Assembly: GCA_012032555.1 (NCBI GenBank)
Contig: JAAUSR010000059.1
Location: forward strand, 1-32,838
DNA length: 32,838 nucleotides
Source of the DNA: Thioploca sp.
GTDB lineage: Bacteria > Pseudomonadota > Gammaproteobacteria > Beggiatoales > Beggiatoaceae
Direction of reading: 5' to 3'
Every line of letters starts with the position of its first letter. Position 1 is the first letter of the stretch. Below the pieces are notes generated by a model. That model worked only from the letters and a program-made list of their open reading frames with translations, ran no database searches and was not told the origin of the DNA. Of this stretch, positions 27,102-32,838 are shown one piece after another. The position numbers and the translations under genes are program-made.

Positions 27102-28817
27102 TCATGAATGCCCTAACATCAGCAACTGCTCTATCACTGGGCCTAACACCAGGGTAGGGAGATAAGTGAGCGCACCCACAATAATAATCACCCCAATCAG
27201 TAAGACCACAAATAACAGGCCATGCGTTGGCAACGAACCAACGGTCACCGCCAAGCGCTGTTTGCGCGCCAATGAACCCGCCATAGCGAGCACCAAGATA
27301 ATCACACCAAAGCGTCCTATCCCCATCACCACCGCCAGGAGGATATTGTAAAAGGGCGTATCTGCCGCTAATCCGGCAAAGGCGCTGCCATTATTGTTAG
27401 CGGCGGAACTAAGCGCGTACAACACTTCACTCAGCCCATGAGGGCCAGGATTAAAAATACTGGCTTTACCCACGAGTAAGGCGAGTGCTGTCCCCACTAA
27501 AATTAACAGCGGGGTGATGAGAATGCTGAGCGAAATCATTTTCATCTCAAAAGCTTCGATTTTTTTCCCCAGATATTCTGGCGTGCGACCAATCATTAAC
27601 CCAGCAATAAATACGGCTAGCAGCACCATGATTAACATGCCATACAACCCAGCCCCTACGCCACCAAAAATGACTTCTCCGAGTTGGATCAAGCCCAGTG
27701 GCACTAACCCACCTAACGGGGTAAATGAATCGTGCATGGCATTCACCGCGCCACAAGAAGCCGCCGTCGTAATGGTGGCAAATAAAGCCGAAGCAATAAT
27801 CCCAAACCGGGTTTCTTTCCCTTCCATGTTACCGCCGGCTTGCAGCGCGCTATAGCTTTGATCGACGCCGCTAAAGGCAGGATTTCCCTGTTGCTCAGCC
27901 CCGATTGCCGCCCAAGCCATCACGACAAATACGAGACTCATCGCGGCTAAAATCGCCCATCCCTGGCGCGTATCACCCACCATTTGTCCAAAGGTATAAC
28001 AGAGGGCGGCGGGGATTAAAAAAATCGTTATCATTTGGATAAAATTAGTGAGCGGTGTCGGATTCTCATAAGGATGCGCTGAGTTCGCATTAAAAAAGCC
28101 GCCCCCATTAGTGCCCAGCATCTTAATCGCTTCCTGCGAAGCCACAGGGCCCATCGCCAACACTTGACTGTGCTGAGGGGTTGGTAGAGGATGAAGGGGC
28201 TGATAAGCCGAAAAATTCTGAATAACGCCCTGACTCATGAATAATAGGGCCAAAAGTAAAGCGAGCGGCAACAACAGATAAAGAATACTTCGCGTCACAT
28301 CTACCCAGAAATTACCGAGCGTGGATTGATGATGACGAGTAAAGCCGCGAATCAGAGCAATGGCGACGGCAAGACCCGTAGCGGCTGATAGAAAATTTTG
28401 CACAGTTAATCCCAGCATTTGGGTAAGATAACTCATCGTGCTTTCGCCGGCATAACTTTGCCAATTGGTATTCGTCACGAAGCTAACGGCCGTATTCAAC
28501 GCGGTATCCGACTTGACCGCCCCGAACGCTTGCGGATTCAGCGGTAATAAGCCTTGAAGACGCTGTAAGGCATAAACGGCGATCATGCCCAGCAAATTAA
28601 ATAGCAGCATTGCGCCAGCATATTGTTGCCAGTTCATTTCAGTGGTCGCCTCAATGCCGCACCCGCGATACATGGCTTTTTCTAGCGGATAAAGCAGGCG
28701 GCTGAACTTCGGCAACCGACCGTCCATGATCTGCGTCATATAGCTGCCGAGTGGTTTGACAGTCAGCAGCAAGATACCCATAAAAAGACCTATTTGCAGA
28801 TAAGCATTCGGATTCAT
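27102..28817 (-). CDS. kdpA: K+-transporting ATPase channel-like subunit KdpA
   Basis: 571 aa, slightly longer than the E. coli protein (557). It has four repeated K+-channel-like units, with selectivity-filter blocks [46 protein letters not shown] and [14 protein letters not shown]. It binds and admits K+ selectively in the KdpFABC complex. Its ATG overlaps the kdpF stop by one base (TAATG). The first 87 or so codons exist a second time near 32 kb. Confidence 0.98.
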   Translation of the reverse strand: MNPNAYLQIGLFMGILLLTVKPLGSYMTQIMDGRLPKFSRLLYPLEKAMYRGCGIEATTEMNWQQYAGAMLLFNLLGMIAVYALQRLQGLLPLNPQAFGAVKSDTALNTAVSFVTNTNWQSYAGESTMSYLTQMLGLTVQNFLSAATGLAVAIALIRGFTRHHQSTLGNFWVDVTRSILYLLLPLALLLALLFMSQGVIQNFSAYQPLHPLPTPQHSQVLAMGPVASQEAIKMLGTNGGGFFNANSAHPYENPTPLTNFIQMITIFLIPAALCYTFGQMVGDTRQGWAILAAMSLVFVVMAWAAIGAEQQGNPAFSGVDQSYSALQAGGNMEGKETRFGIIASALFATITTAASCGAVNAMHDSFTPLGGLVPLGLIQLGEVIFGGVGAGLYGMLIMVLLAVFIAGLMIGRTPEYLGKKIEAFEMKMISLSILITPLLILVGTALALLVGKASIFNPGPHGLSEVLYALSSAANNNGSAFAGLAADTPFYNILLAVVMGIGRFGVIILVLAMAGSLARKQRLAVTVGSLPTHGLLFVVLLIGVIIIVGALTYLPTLVLGPVIEQLLMLGHS

Positions 28818-28936
28818 TAGAAGGCCTCTGGATAAATTAAGGCATAAATGAGGTAAATGAGCAGTAACAGCGTGAGTCCGCCGGCGATGATATAAATCAT
28901 ATCACATCCTTTCTTAACTAAGGGGTTGTCATCCGG
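28547..28936. repeat. 390-bp direct repeat, proximal copy (kdpF and start of kdpA)
   Basis: This segment runs from kdpA codons around position 90 to 36 bp upstream of kdpF. It matches 31875-32264 over the full 390 bp without gaps and with about ten substitutions. It is the copy within the intact operon. Confidence 0.95.
28817..28900 (-). CDS. kdpF: KdpF small membrane subunit
   Basis: 27 aa ([20 protein letters not shown], then LIYPEAF), a single membrane helix that stabilises the KdpFABC complex. AAGGA lies about six bases before the ATG at 28900. It is the first gene of the operon, and its TAA overlaps the kdpA ATG. Confidence 0.93.
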   Translation of the reverse strand: MIYIIAGGLTLLLLIYLIYALIYPEAF

Positions 28937-28980
28937 GAGTTACTTTATCGCAAGAACTATAAAAAAGTTATATTATTTTG

Positions 28981-29011
28981 GACGGGGAGTGTAAAATTTT
29001 TGTAAAAATGT
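28981..29011 (-). promoter_or_regulatory. probable KdpE operator upstream of kdpF
   Basis: Read on the minus strand, the site has ACATTTTTA, an A/T middle, then TTTTACAC and a C-rich end (CCCCG). This is the order of the E. coli kdpFABC KdpE-binding site as I remember it (ACATTTTTA...TTTTACAC CCCG). It ends 81 bp before the kdpF ATG, a suitable distance for activation. The distal kdpF copy lacks it. Confidence 0.65.
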
Positions 29012-29041
29012 TTAGGGTTAGGCGTTGTGTAGCTCGCGTAG

Positions 29042-29066
29042 GCTGTGCTGAGGAACGAAGCACAGC
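29042..29066. repeat. palindrome upstream of the kdp operator
   Basis: GCTGTGCT-GAGGAACGA-AGCACAGC has perfect 8-bp arms and is preceded by GTAG, as in the other palindromes of the window. It lies about 30 bp from the KdpE operator. Confidence 0.7.
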
Positions 29067-29155
29067 AGAGGTCACTGTTCGGGTAAAATCACAACCGCCT
29101 TAATAGAGTTTGTCATGGCTTTTCTCGATGGATGCGCTTTTTGTCGTCAGCGCAC

Positions 29156-29521
29156 TTAAGTTTTAGGTGTTTTCGCGCGCGTGGGCGATTTACGCTCAGA
29201 TTTTTTCTTAAGGCCTAATGCTTGAATTTCATTTGCATCCGAACCAAATTGGGCTATAACCTGTTGTTTGACGCCCAATATCGCATTATGAAATGCCCAT
29301 TCCGCCGCAATCATACGATCTCTGGCTGCATTTAAGGATGCGGAGGCTTGGGCCTCGATAGCCCGCGCAGCTTCCATTTCATTAAGTTGTACAGCAATTT
29401 TATCAATGGTATATTCCGGATTGATGGGTTTATAATTTGGTATTGCTTGTAAAGTAGAAAAAGCGCGTTTATCTTCATCGGTGATTGAGGGTTTTAAGCG
29501 CCGAGTTTCGTCTTTGGCCAT
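29156..29521 (-). CDS. conserved-looking hypothetical protein, 121 aa
   Basis: A soluble, mostly helical protein. The first part is NYKPINPEYTIDKIAVQLNEM; the middle is alanine-rich helix (AARAIEAQASASLNAARDRM, then AEWAFHNAILGVKQQVIAQF). The end is FGSDANEIQALGLKKKSE followed by a very basic RKSPTRAKTPK tail. The layout (helical body, GLKKKSE.K box, basic tail) resembles small hypothetical proteins seen in cyanobacteria and sulfur bacteria; I cannot name the family. AAGGA lies nine bases before the ATG. The basic tail could bind nucleic acid, which is only inference. It is a separate unit upstream of kdp and lies between the two kdpF/kdpA' copies. Confidence 0.7.
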   Translation of the reverse strand: MAKDETRRLKPSITDEDKRAFSTLQAIPNYKPINPEYTIDKIAVQLNEMEAARAIEAQASASLNAARDRMIAAEWAFHNAILGVKQQVIAQFGSDANEIQALGLKKKSERKSPTRAKTPKT

Positions 29522-29843
29522 CTAAGGTATTCCTTTTTGTCGTGAAGGTAAGCTGGGATTGAGTATCCTAAAATAATCGATCAGTATAGTTTATTTTTTA
29601 GGATGATCCTAGACTCACTAAAGCGTAGAGTAAGTTTTATTGAGAGTACTTAATGTTTGATAAATTTTATGATAGATTGTTGATGAGTGAGGTAAGCTGT
29701 GGAGAGAGAATCGTCTATTTTGTTGTGGGGGTTAATAGCAAGAGTAGGCTGGGTTGAGGCACGAAATTATGCTGGAACAGATTATGCTGGAACAGATTAT
29801 GCTGGAACAGCAGATTATGCTGGAACAGGTTTGTAACCTGTTC
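29522..29843. other. intergenic region ending in repeats
   Basis: No gene is supported before the tandem repeat at 29766. A frame here that reads repeated CSSII units is only a translation of that repeat. A GTAGGCTGGGTTGA palindrome half-site lies near 29743-29756. Confidence 0.5.
29766..29828. repeat. 15-bp tandem repeat, four copies
   Basis: ATTATGCTGGAACAG occurs at 29766-29780, 29781-29795 and 29796-29810, then after a CAG insert at 29814-29828. The last copy runs into the left arm of the adjacent palindrome (GGAACAGG), so the array appears to have grown from the palindrome's edge. Confidence 0.95.
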
Positions 29844-29902
29844 CTAAACGTTTTTTGATTCACAAAACAAAACGCTTGGGACGGGGTTACAAACCCCGTC
29901 CC
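29822..29902. repeat. two perfect palindromes of related design
   Basis: GGAACAGGTT-TGT-AACCTGTTCC (29822-29844; 10-bp arms) and GGGACGGGGTT-ACA-AACCCCGTCCC (29878-29902; 11-bp arms) share the GG.AC.GGTT plan with reversed loops and are 33 bp apart. This is the pattern of a mobile palindromic repeat family. Confidence 0.9.
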
Positions 29903-30056
29903 GCGTGCGAAAAGCGCGAATCTCAATAGGTAACGTATGATTTACAAACGGCTTATGCGCAAAATGTTGTTGATAAAGTGCTTTAAAAACAGCGATCACG
30001 TCACCGATGATCGCTTCGTCGTCTTGCGTCTCTGGATGATAAAGTTGCCAATTCAT
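29844..30056 (-). pseudogene. small ORF whose 3' end is replaced by a palindromic repeat
   Basis: From ATG 30056 the frame reads MNWQLYHPETQDDEAIIGDV and continues for about 50 protein-like residues (FKALYQQHFAHKPFVNHTLPIEIRAFR). It then enters the palindrome (TRDGVCNPVPSVLF), the usual translation of such a repeat, and ends soon after. The native C-terminus is probably lost. A further ATG at 30077 would add seven residues and is less likely. No family recognised. Confidence 0.5.
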
Positions 30057-30096
30057 ACCTAGCCTGCTCGCCTCCATCCCGACCGCCTGCCAACAT

Positions 30097-31761
30097 TCAG
30101 TCTATCTCGTGCTTCATACGGTGCTCCATCAGTCTATCTCGTGCTCCATACGGTGCTCCATACGCGATATACAGCGGCTTCACTGCGTGGCCGTCCCAGA
30201 GCAGCGCCGACAGTGTCTTCATTGATACCCCCAGGTGCTCCGGTGTACCGGTGATTAAGAGCAGCCGGCTGTCGGAGCGAAAATCGACACCCCAGTTCAG
30301 TCCCTCTGGATGCCCGCCGACGTAATTAAACTCATTAAACGGCGGATAACTGGTGATACCATAAATGAACGGGTTGGAATAGACCTTGCCGGTCTTGGCG
30401 TCGATAATCCACGAATCTCGACAGCTAGAGCCGCAGCCCCAGGAGGCCAAAATATACCTTCCAGCGAAATTTACACCGTCTGCCGCCGCTTCCCGCAACC
30501 TAGTGCGGTACTCCCACGCCTTCGGGTGGGATTTCAGTTTCGGCGCGGCGATAGGGCCTGTATAACGCTCCACTGCCGGAAAATCCTCGAAGCGCGGCAG
30601 CATGATGGACGGTTCGATGGTTTCGCTGGGGCATTGCTCAGCGCAAGTCATCCCCTCCGGGGCAGGTATAAAGTCCCTCTGCGCGCAAGCAATTATCGCT
30701 GATTCGCCCAGATTCTTCCGCCAGCGCCGCCATTGTTCCGGGGTTGTAGGCCAATACCCGGCGGTGGTATGAAGGTGATCATCGGAATCGGTCCACTGCG
30801 GTATGGAGATGACCAGCTCGCTGTCAGGATAAGCGTCGCGGTATTCGTAATGCAGGCTATCGGCATCCACGCACACGGGTTTGGCCATGAGCGGTAGCAG
30901 ATAGGCGGACGTCACATCGGGCGGGCGTCTAACTTCAATGGTGATTCGCGTCGGCGGATGCGCGCCCCAGGTGCGCAGCGGGCTGAGGTAGTAGCGCAGA
31001 GAGACTGCTTGGTGCGAGACGACTTCTTTCGGCTCTGGCGAGGTGAGGAACCAGGGCAAATCCTCACCTTCGCGGTATTCCCGCCCCGGATAAAAATCCG
31101 AGCCGTCGCGCGCGCCGAAGTCATATTCGGCACGCAGGGTGTATTTTCGCCCTTGCTTAAACGAGGCGCGCCAAGTGAACCCCAGGGTTTTGCTGGGGGC
31201 AATGTCCTTTAGTCTCGGCGTTTCCAGCCAGGCTAGGCGCGGATTGTCCACCAGTTTGCCGTCGATAAAAATACGGAAGTTAGCGGCTGCGGGCGTCGGC
31301 AGGGTAGCCCGTTCCTTGGCGGGATTCAGGTAATAGATAGCCTCCCATGTGGGCAGGGGAAATCCCATCAACACCGCGTCCTGGTCGGCCAGCGCCTCTA
31401 CTTGATATTCGACCTGCGCCTGCCACAAGCTAAGCAAGCGGTCACGCCGCAGCGCCACGCCTAGTGAACAGGGCGTAGGAACATCGGCCACGACGGCGAA
31501 TTCTTCGGCTTTGAGCGGCAGCGCTGCGTCAGTTGGCGCGAGATTCCGGGCATGGAGCGTCTGTCCCCGAAAGTTCAGGTGATAGCACATTGGCGTTGGC
31601 ATCGGGTGAATCAGCAGTTTTTCTTCGATGACTTGCATCTGAAGGTTTACCAACGGGCGCAGACTGGAGCCGCCGTCCTGGTAAAAACCACCGTTGGCGA
31701 GGACGGCTTGTCCGCAGTATAGGGCAGTCAGGAGCAAGGTTTTGGGAAGGAATGTTGACAT
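30097..31761 (-). CDS. secreted protein of unknown function, two-domain
   Basis: 554 aa from ATG 31761, which has AGG seven bases upstream; the GTG at 31785 would add eight residues ahead of the signal peptide. The signal peptide is MSTFLPKTLLLTALYCGQAV with likely cleavage LA|NGG. Residues about 25-300 (GGFYQDGGSSLRPLVNLQMQ, GFPLPTWEAIYYLNP, NFRIFIDGKLVD, YDFGARDGSDFYPGREYREG) resemble DUF4424-type envelope proteins with immunoglobulin-like strands. The C-terminal part (about 395-540) has AADGVNFAGRYILASWGCGS, CRDSWIIDAKTGKVY and LLLITGTPE, a module found in hypothetical exported proteins of Acinetobacter- and Pseudomonas-like bacteria as I remember. No catalytic site is proven. GC content is well above that of the left two thirds of the window. 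The last residues come from a 32-bp tandem repeat. Confidence 0.75.
   Translation of the reverse strand: MSTFLPKTLLLTALYCGQAVLANGGFYQDGGSSLRPLVNLQMQVIEEKLLIHPMPTPMCYHLNFRGQTLHARNLAPTDAALPLKAEEFAVVADVPTPCSLGVALRRDRLLSLWQAQVEYQVEALADQDAVLMGFPLPTWEAIYYLNPAKERATLPTPAAANFRIFIDGKLVDNPRLAWLETPRLKDIAPSKTLGFTWRASFKQGRKYTLRAEYDFGARDGSDFYPGREYREGEDLPWFLTSPEPKEVVSHQAVSLRYYLSPLRTWGAHPPTRITIEVRRPPDVTSAYLLPLMAKPVCVDADSLHYEYRDAYPDSELVISIPQWTDSDDHLHTTAGYWPTTPEQWRRWRKNLGESAIIACAQRDFIPAPEGMTCAEQCPSETIEPSIMLPRFEDFPAVERYTGPIAAPKLKSHPKAWEYRTRLREAAADGVNFAGRYILASWGCGSSCRDSWIIDAKTGKVYSNPFIYGITSYPPFNEFNYVGGHPEGLNWGVDFRSDSRLLLITGTPEHLGVSMKTLSALLWDGHAVKPLYIAYGAPYGARDRLMEHRMKHEID
30098..30161. repeat. 32-bp tandem repeat at the 3' end of the secreted-protein gene
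   Basis: Two copies (30098-30129 and 30130-30161), differing by one base, start CAGTCTATCTCGTGCT. The unit is not a multiple of three, so the second copy is read in another frame (YGARDRL, then MEHRMKHEID, stop). The duplication set a new C-terminus. Confidence 0.9.
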
Positions 31762-31781
31762 AAGAATACCTAAATCAGGCC

Positions 31782-31874
31782 TCACTTGGTGAGTGTATCG
31801 ATCAAGAGATCGAGCAACAATTCGATGTCGGTGTCCGGTTCTGTTCCCGGCGTGTCGATCCCGTATAGTGATTC
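31782..31874 (-). pseudogene. 3' stump of an unknown gene cut at the kdp duplication junction
   Basis: Thirty codons (ESLYGIDTPGTEPDTDIELL, LDLLIDTLTK) and a TGA at 31784-31782 are open right up to the edge of the 390-bp kdp repeat at 31875. The acidic/amphipathic sequence looks coding, and its stop overlaps the alternative GTG of the secreted-protein gene, as in an operon. The 5' part is missing. The frame runs on for a few codons into the kdp copy (FKAYESLYG), so short homology at the junction is possible. Confidence 0.6.
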
Positions 31875-32145
31875 ATAAGCCTTGAAGACGCTGTAAGGCA
31901 TAAACGGCGATCATGCCCAGCAAATTAAATAGCAGCATTGCGCCAGCATATTGTTGCCAGTTCATTTCGGTGGTCGCCTCAATGCCGCACCCGCGATACA
32001 TGGCTTTTTCTAGCGGGTAAAGCAGGCGGCTGAACTGTGGCAACCGACCGTCCATGATCTGCGTTATATAGCTGCCGAGTGGTTTGACAGTCAGCAGCAA
32101 GATACCCATAAAAAGACCTATTTGCAGATAAGCATTCGGATTCAT
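31873..32145 (-). pseudogene. truncated kdpA copy (90 codons)
   Basis: This repeats the first 87 or so residues of KdpA ([20 protein letters not shown] ... [11 protein letters not shown]) with M27I and K37Q, then meets a TGA at the junction. Only two or so membrane helices and no selectivity filter remain, so transport function is excluded. It is preceded by a kdpF copy with the same TAATG overlap. Confidence 0.92.
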
Positions 32146-32264
32146 TAGAAAGCCTCTGGATAAATTAAGGCAGAAATGAGGTAAATGAGCAGTAACAGCG
32201 TGAGTCCGCCGGCGATAATATAAATCATATCACTTCCTTTCTTAACTAAGGGGTTGTCATCTGG
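31875..32264. repeat. 390-bp direct repeat, distal copy (kdpF and start of kdpA)
   Basis: Matches 28547-28936 in the same orientation with no gaps and about ten substitutions (about 97% identity). It ends four bases before the left end of the ISAs1-type element on one side and at the stump of an unknown gene on the other. Confidence 0.95.
32145..32228 (-). CDS. kdpF: second kdpF copy
   Basis: 27 aa, identical to the first KdpF except Tyr19Ser ([13 protein letters not shown]). The ribosome site is conserved. Upstream homology ends 36 bp before its ATG, so the KdpE operator and core promoter are missing and IS DNA stands in their place. It is an intact frame but probably not normally expressed. 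Confidence 0.75.
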   Translation of the reverse strand: MIYIIAGGLTLLLLIYLISALIYPEAF

Positions 32265-32268
32265 ACAG

Positions 32269-32838
32269 CAGGGCCACCGCATTAAAATTCGTGTCAACGT
32301 GATAATTTAGGAGTACTATGATTGAAATTTTGCCATCAGAGGACGGGTTATGACGGCTAGTATTATAGAACACTTTTCTACCTTAAAGGAGCCTCGAATA
32401 GAACGAAAGAAACTTCATGCCCTGACGGACATTATGGTGTTAGTCATTGGTGGAATCATTAGCGGTGCAGCCGGTTGGGAAGCAATAGAAGAATTTGGTC
32501 CCGAAAAGTTAGACTGGTTGCGTCAATTTATACCTTGACACAAGGGAATTCCCTCTCATGATTGTATTGCTTAGGTGATATCTAGGCTCTCAATCAAAGG
32601 ATTTCAAGAATGTTTCATGGCTTGGGCACAAACGGTTACGGCGCAAACGGGCGGTCAGCTTATTCATGTGGAGGGCAAAACCGCCTGTAGTTCTAGAGAC
32701 CAAAACCAGAATCGTAATCCGTTGCCTAGGGTCAGTGCATGGGCAGGGCAAAATCGCTTAGTTTTGGGACAGGAAGCGATTGAGGAAAAATCTAATGAAA
32801 TTACTGCGATTCCCAAGCGGTTAGCCTTACTGGAGTTG
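32269..32838 (+). mobile_element. ISAs1-family insertion sequence, left part (decayed)
   Basis: The left end appears to be CAGGGCCACCGCATTAAA at 32269-32286, similar to ISAs1-type terminal repeats (CAGGGC...GCATTAA) as I remember them. The transposase frame starts 64 bp inside. The element continues beyond the window, so its right end and target duplication cannot be seen. Confidence 0.7.
32350..32838 (+). pseudogene. ISAs1-family (H-repeat) transposase with in-frame stops
   Basis: ATG 32350 has GAGGA upstream. The N-terminus IIEHFSTLKEPRIERKKLHA and LTDIMVLVIGGIISGAAGWE is typical of ISAs1/H-repeat transposases. The frame hits TGA at 32536-32538 and a TAG in IA*VISRL near 32573, but continues in the same frame with GIPSHDC, FQECFMAWAQ, VEGKT, VSAWAGQNRLVLGQ and EKSNEITAIPK to the window end. 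The family's IDGKT (catalytic Asp) reads VEGKT here. Two stops plus that change mark it as inactive. Confidence 0.88.

Noticed and set aside
29766-29828. Tandem repeat considered as a CRISPR array
   Set aside because: Units are 15 bp and directly adjacent without spacers, and no cas gene is present.
29732-29926. Minus-strand frame with repeated CSSII peptides
   Set aside because: It is the translation of the 15-bp tandem repeat and palindromes, with no start signal or domain.

Overview
The window looks like a chromosomal piece from a gammaproteobacterium of the Beggiatoa/Thioploca/Thiomargarita type (Thiotrichales). This placement is an inference. It rests on the AT-rich left two thirds, the mix of WD40-ATPase, giant secreted repeat proteins, an Uma2 endonuclease and HicB-like genes, the abundant short palindromic repeats, and gammaproteobacterial-looking SurE, GlcF, MoaA, FdhD and Kdp proteins. 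No rRNA or ribosomal marker is present to prove it.

Left part (1-14.1 kb). A WD40/transmembrane/AAA-like ATPase gene is broken by one in-frame TAA. About 1.1 kb of non-coding AT-rich DNA follows, then a membrane-anchored cytochrome c, a tRNA-Arg(CCG), a secreted beta-propeller-like protein, and a 2206-residue secreted protein. That giant joins plant-type leucine-rich repeats, fibronectin III and a gingipain-type (C25) cysteine protease with its His/Cys pair intact. The last 28 codons of the giant gene, its stop and two palindromes are duplicated in tandem just downstream.

Middle part (14.1-20.7 kb, plus strand). Here lie a membrane-anchored coiled-coil protein, surE, a lone glcF, a moaA-fdhD pair (molybdenum cofactor synthesis and formate dehydrogenase sulfuration), and an Uma2-family nuclease. 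The nuclease is bracketed by a truncated and a full-length copy of a HicB-like gene on the other strand.

Right part (20.7-29 kb, minus strand, clearly higher GC). This is a complete kdpFABCDE operon for the high-affinity K+-transporting ATPase and its KdpD/KdpE two-component regulator. The genes overlap or nearly touch. A close match to the E. coli KdpE operator lies 81 bp upstream of kdpF. The HicB-like gene sits 3 bp after the kdpE stop, and its first codons come from an inserted palindrome.

Far right (29-32.8 kb). A 390-bp copy of kdpF plus the first 87 or so codons of kdpA recurs about 3.3 kb away, without the operator and about 97% identical. Between the copies are a 121-aa protein, a palindrome/tandem-repeat cluster, a small broken ORF, a GC-rich secreted protein of unknown function and the 3' stump of another gene cut at the duplication junction. 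The distal copy abuts the left end of a decayed ISAs1-family insertion sequence that runs off the window. The window therefore records repeated rearrangement around an otherwise intact Kdp system. I see no CRISPR array, integrase, phage module or recognisable known defence operon.
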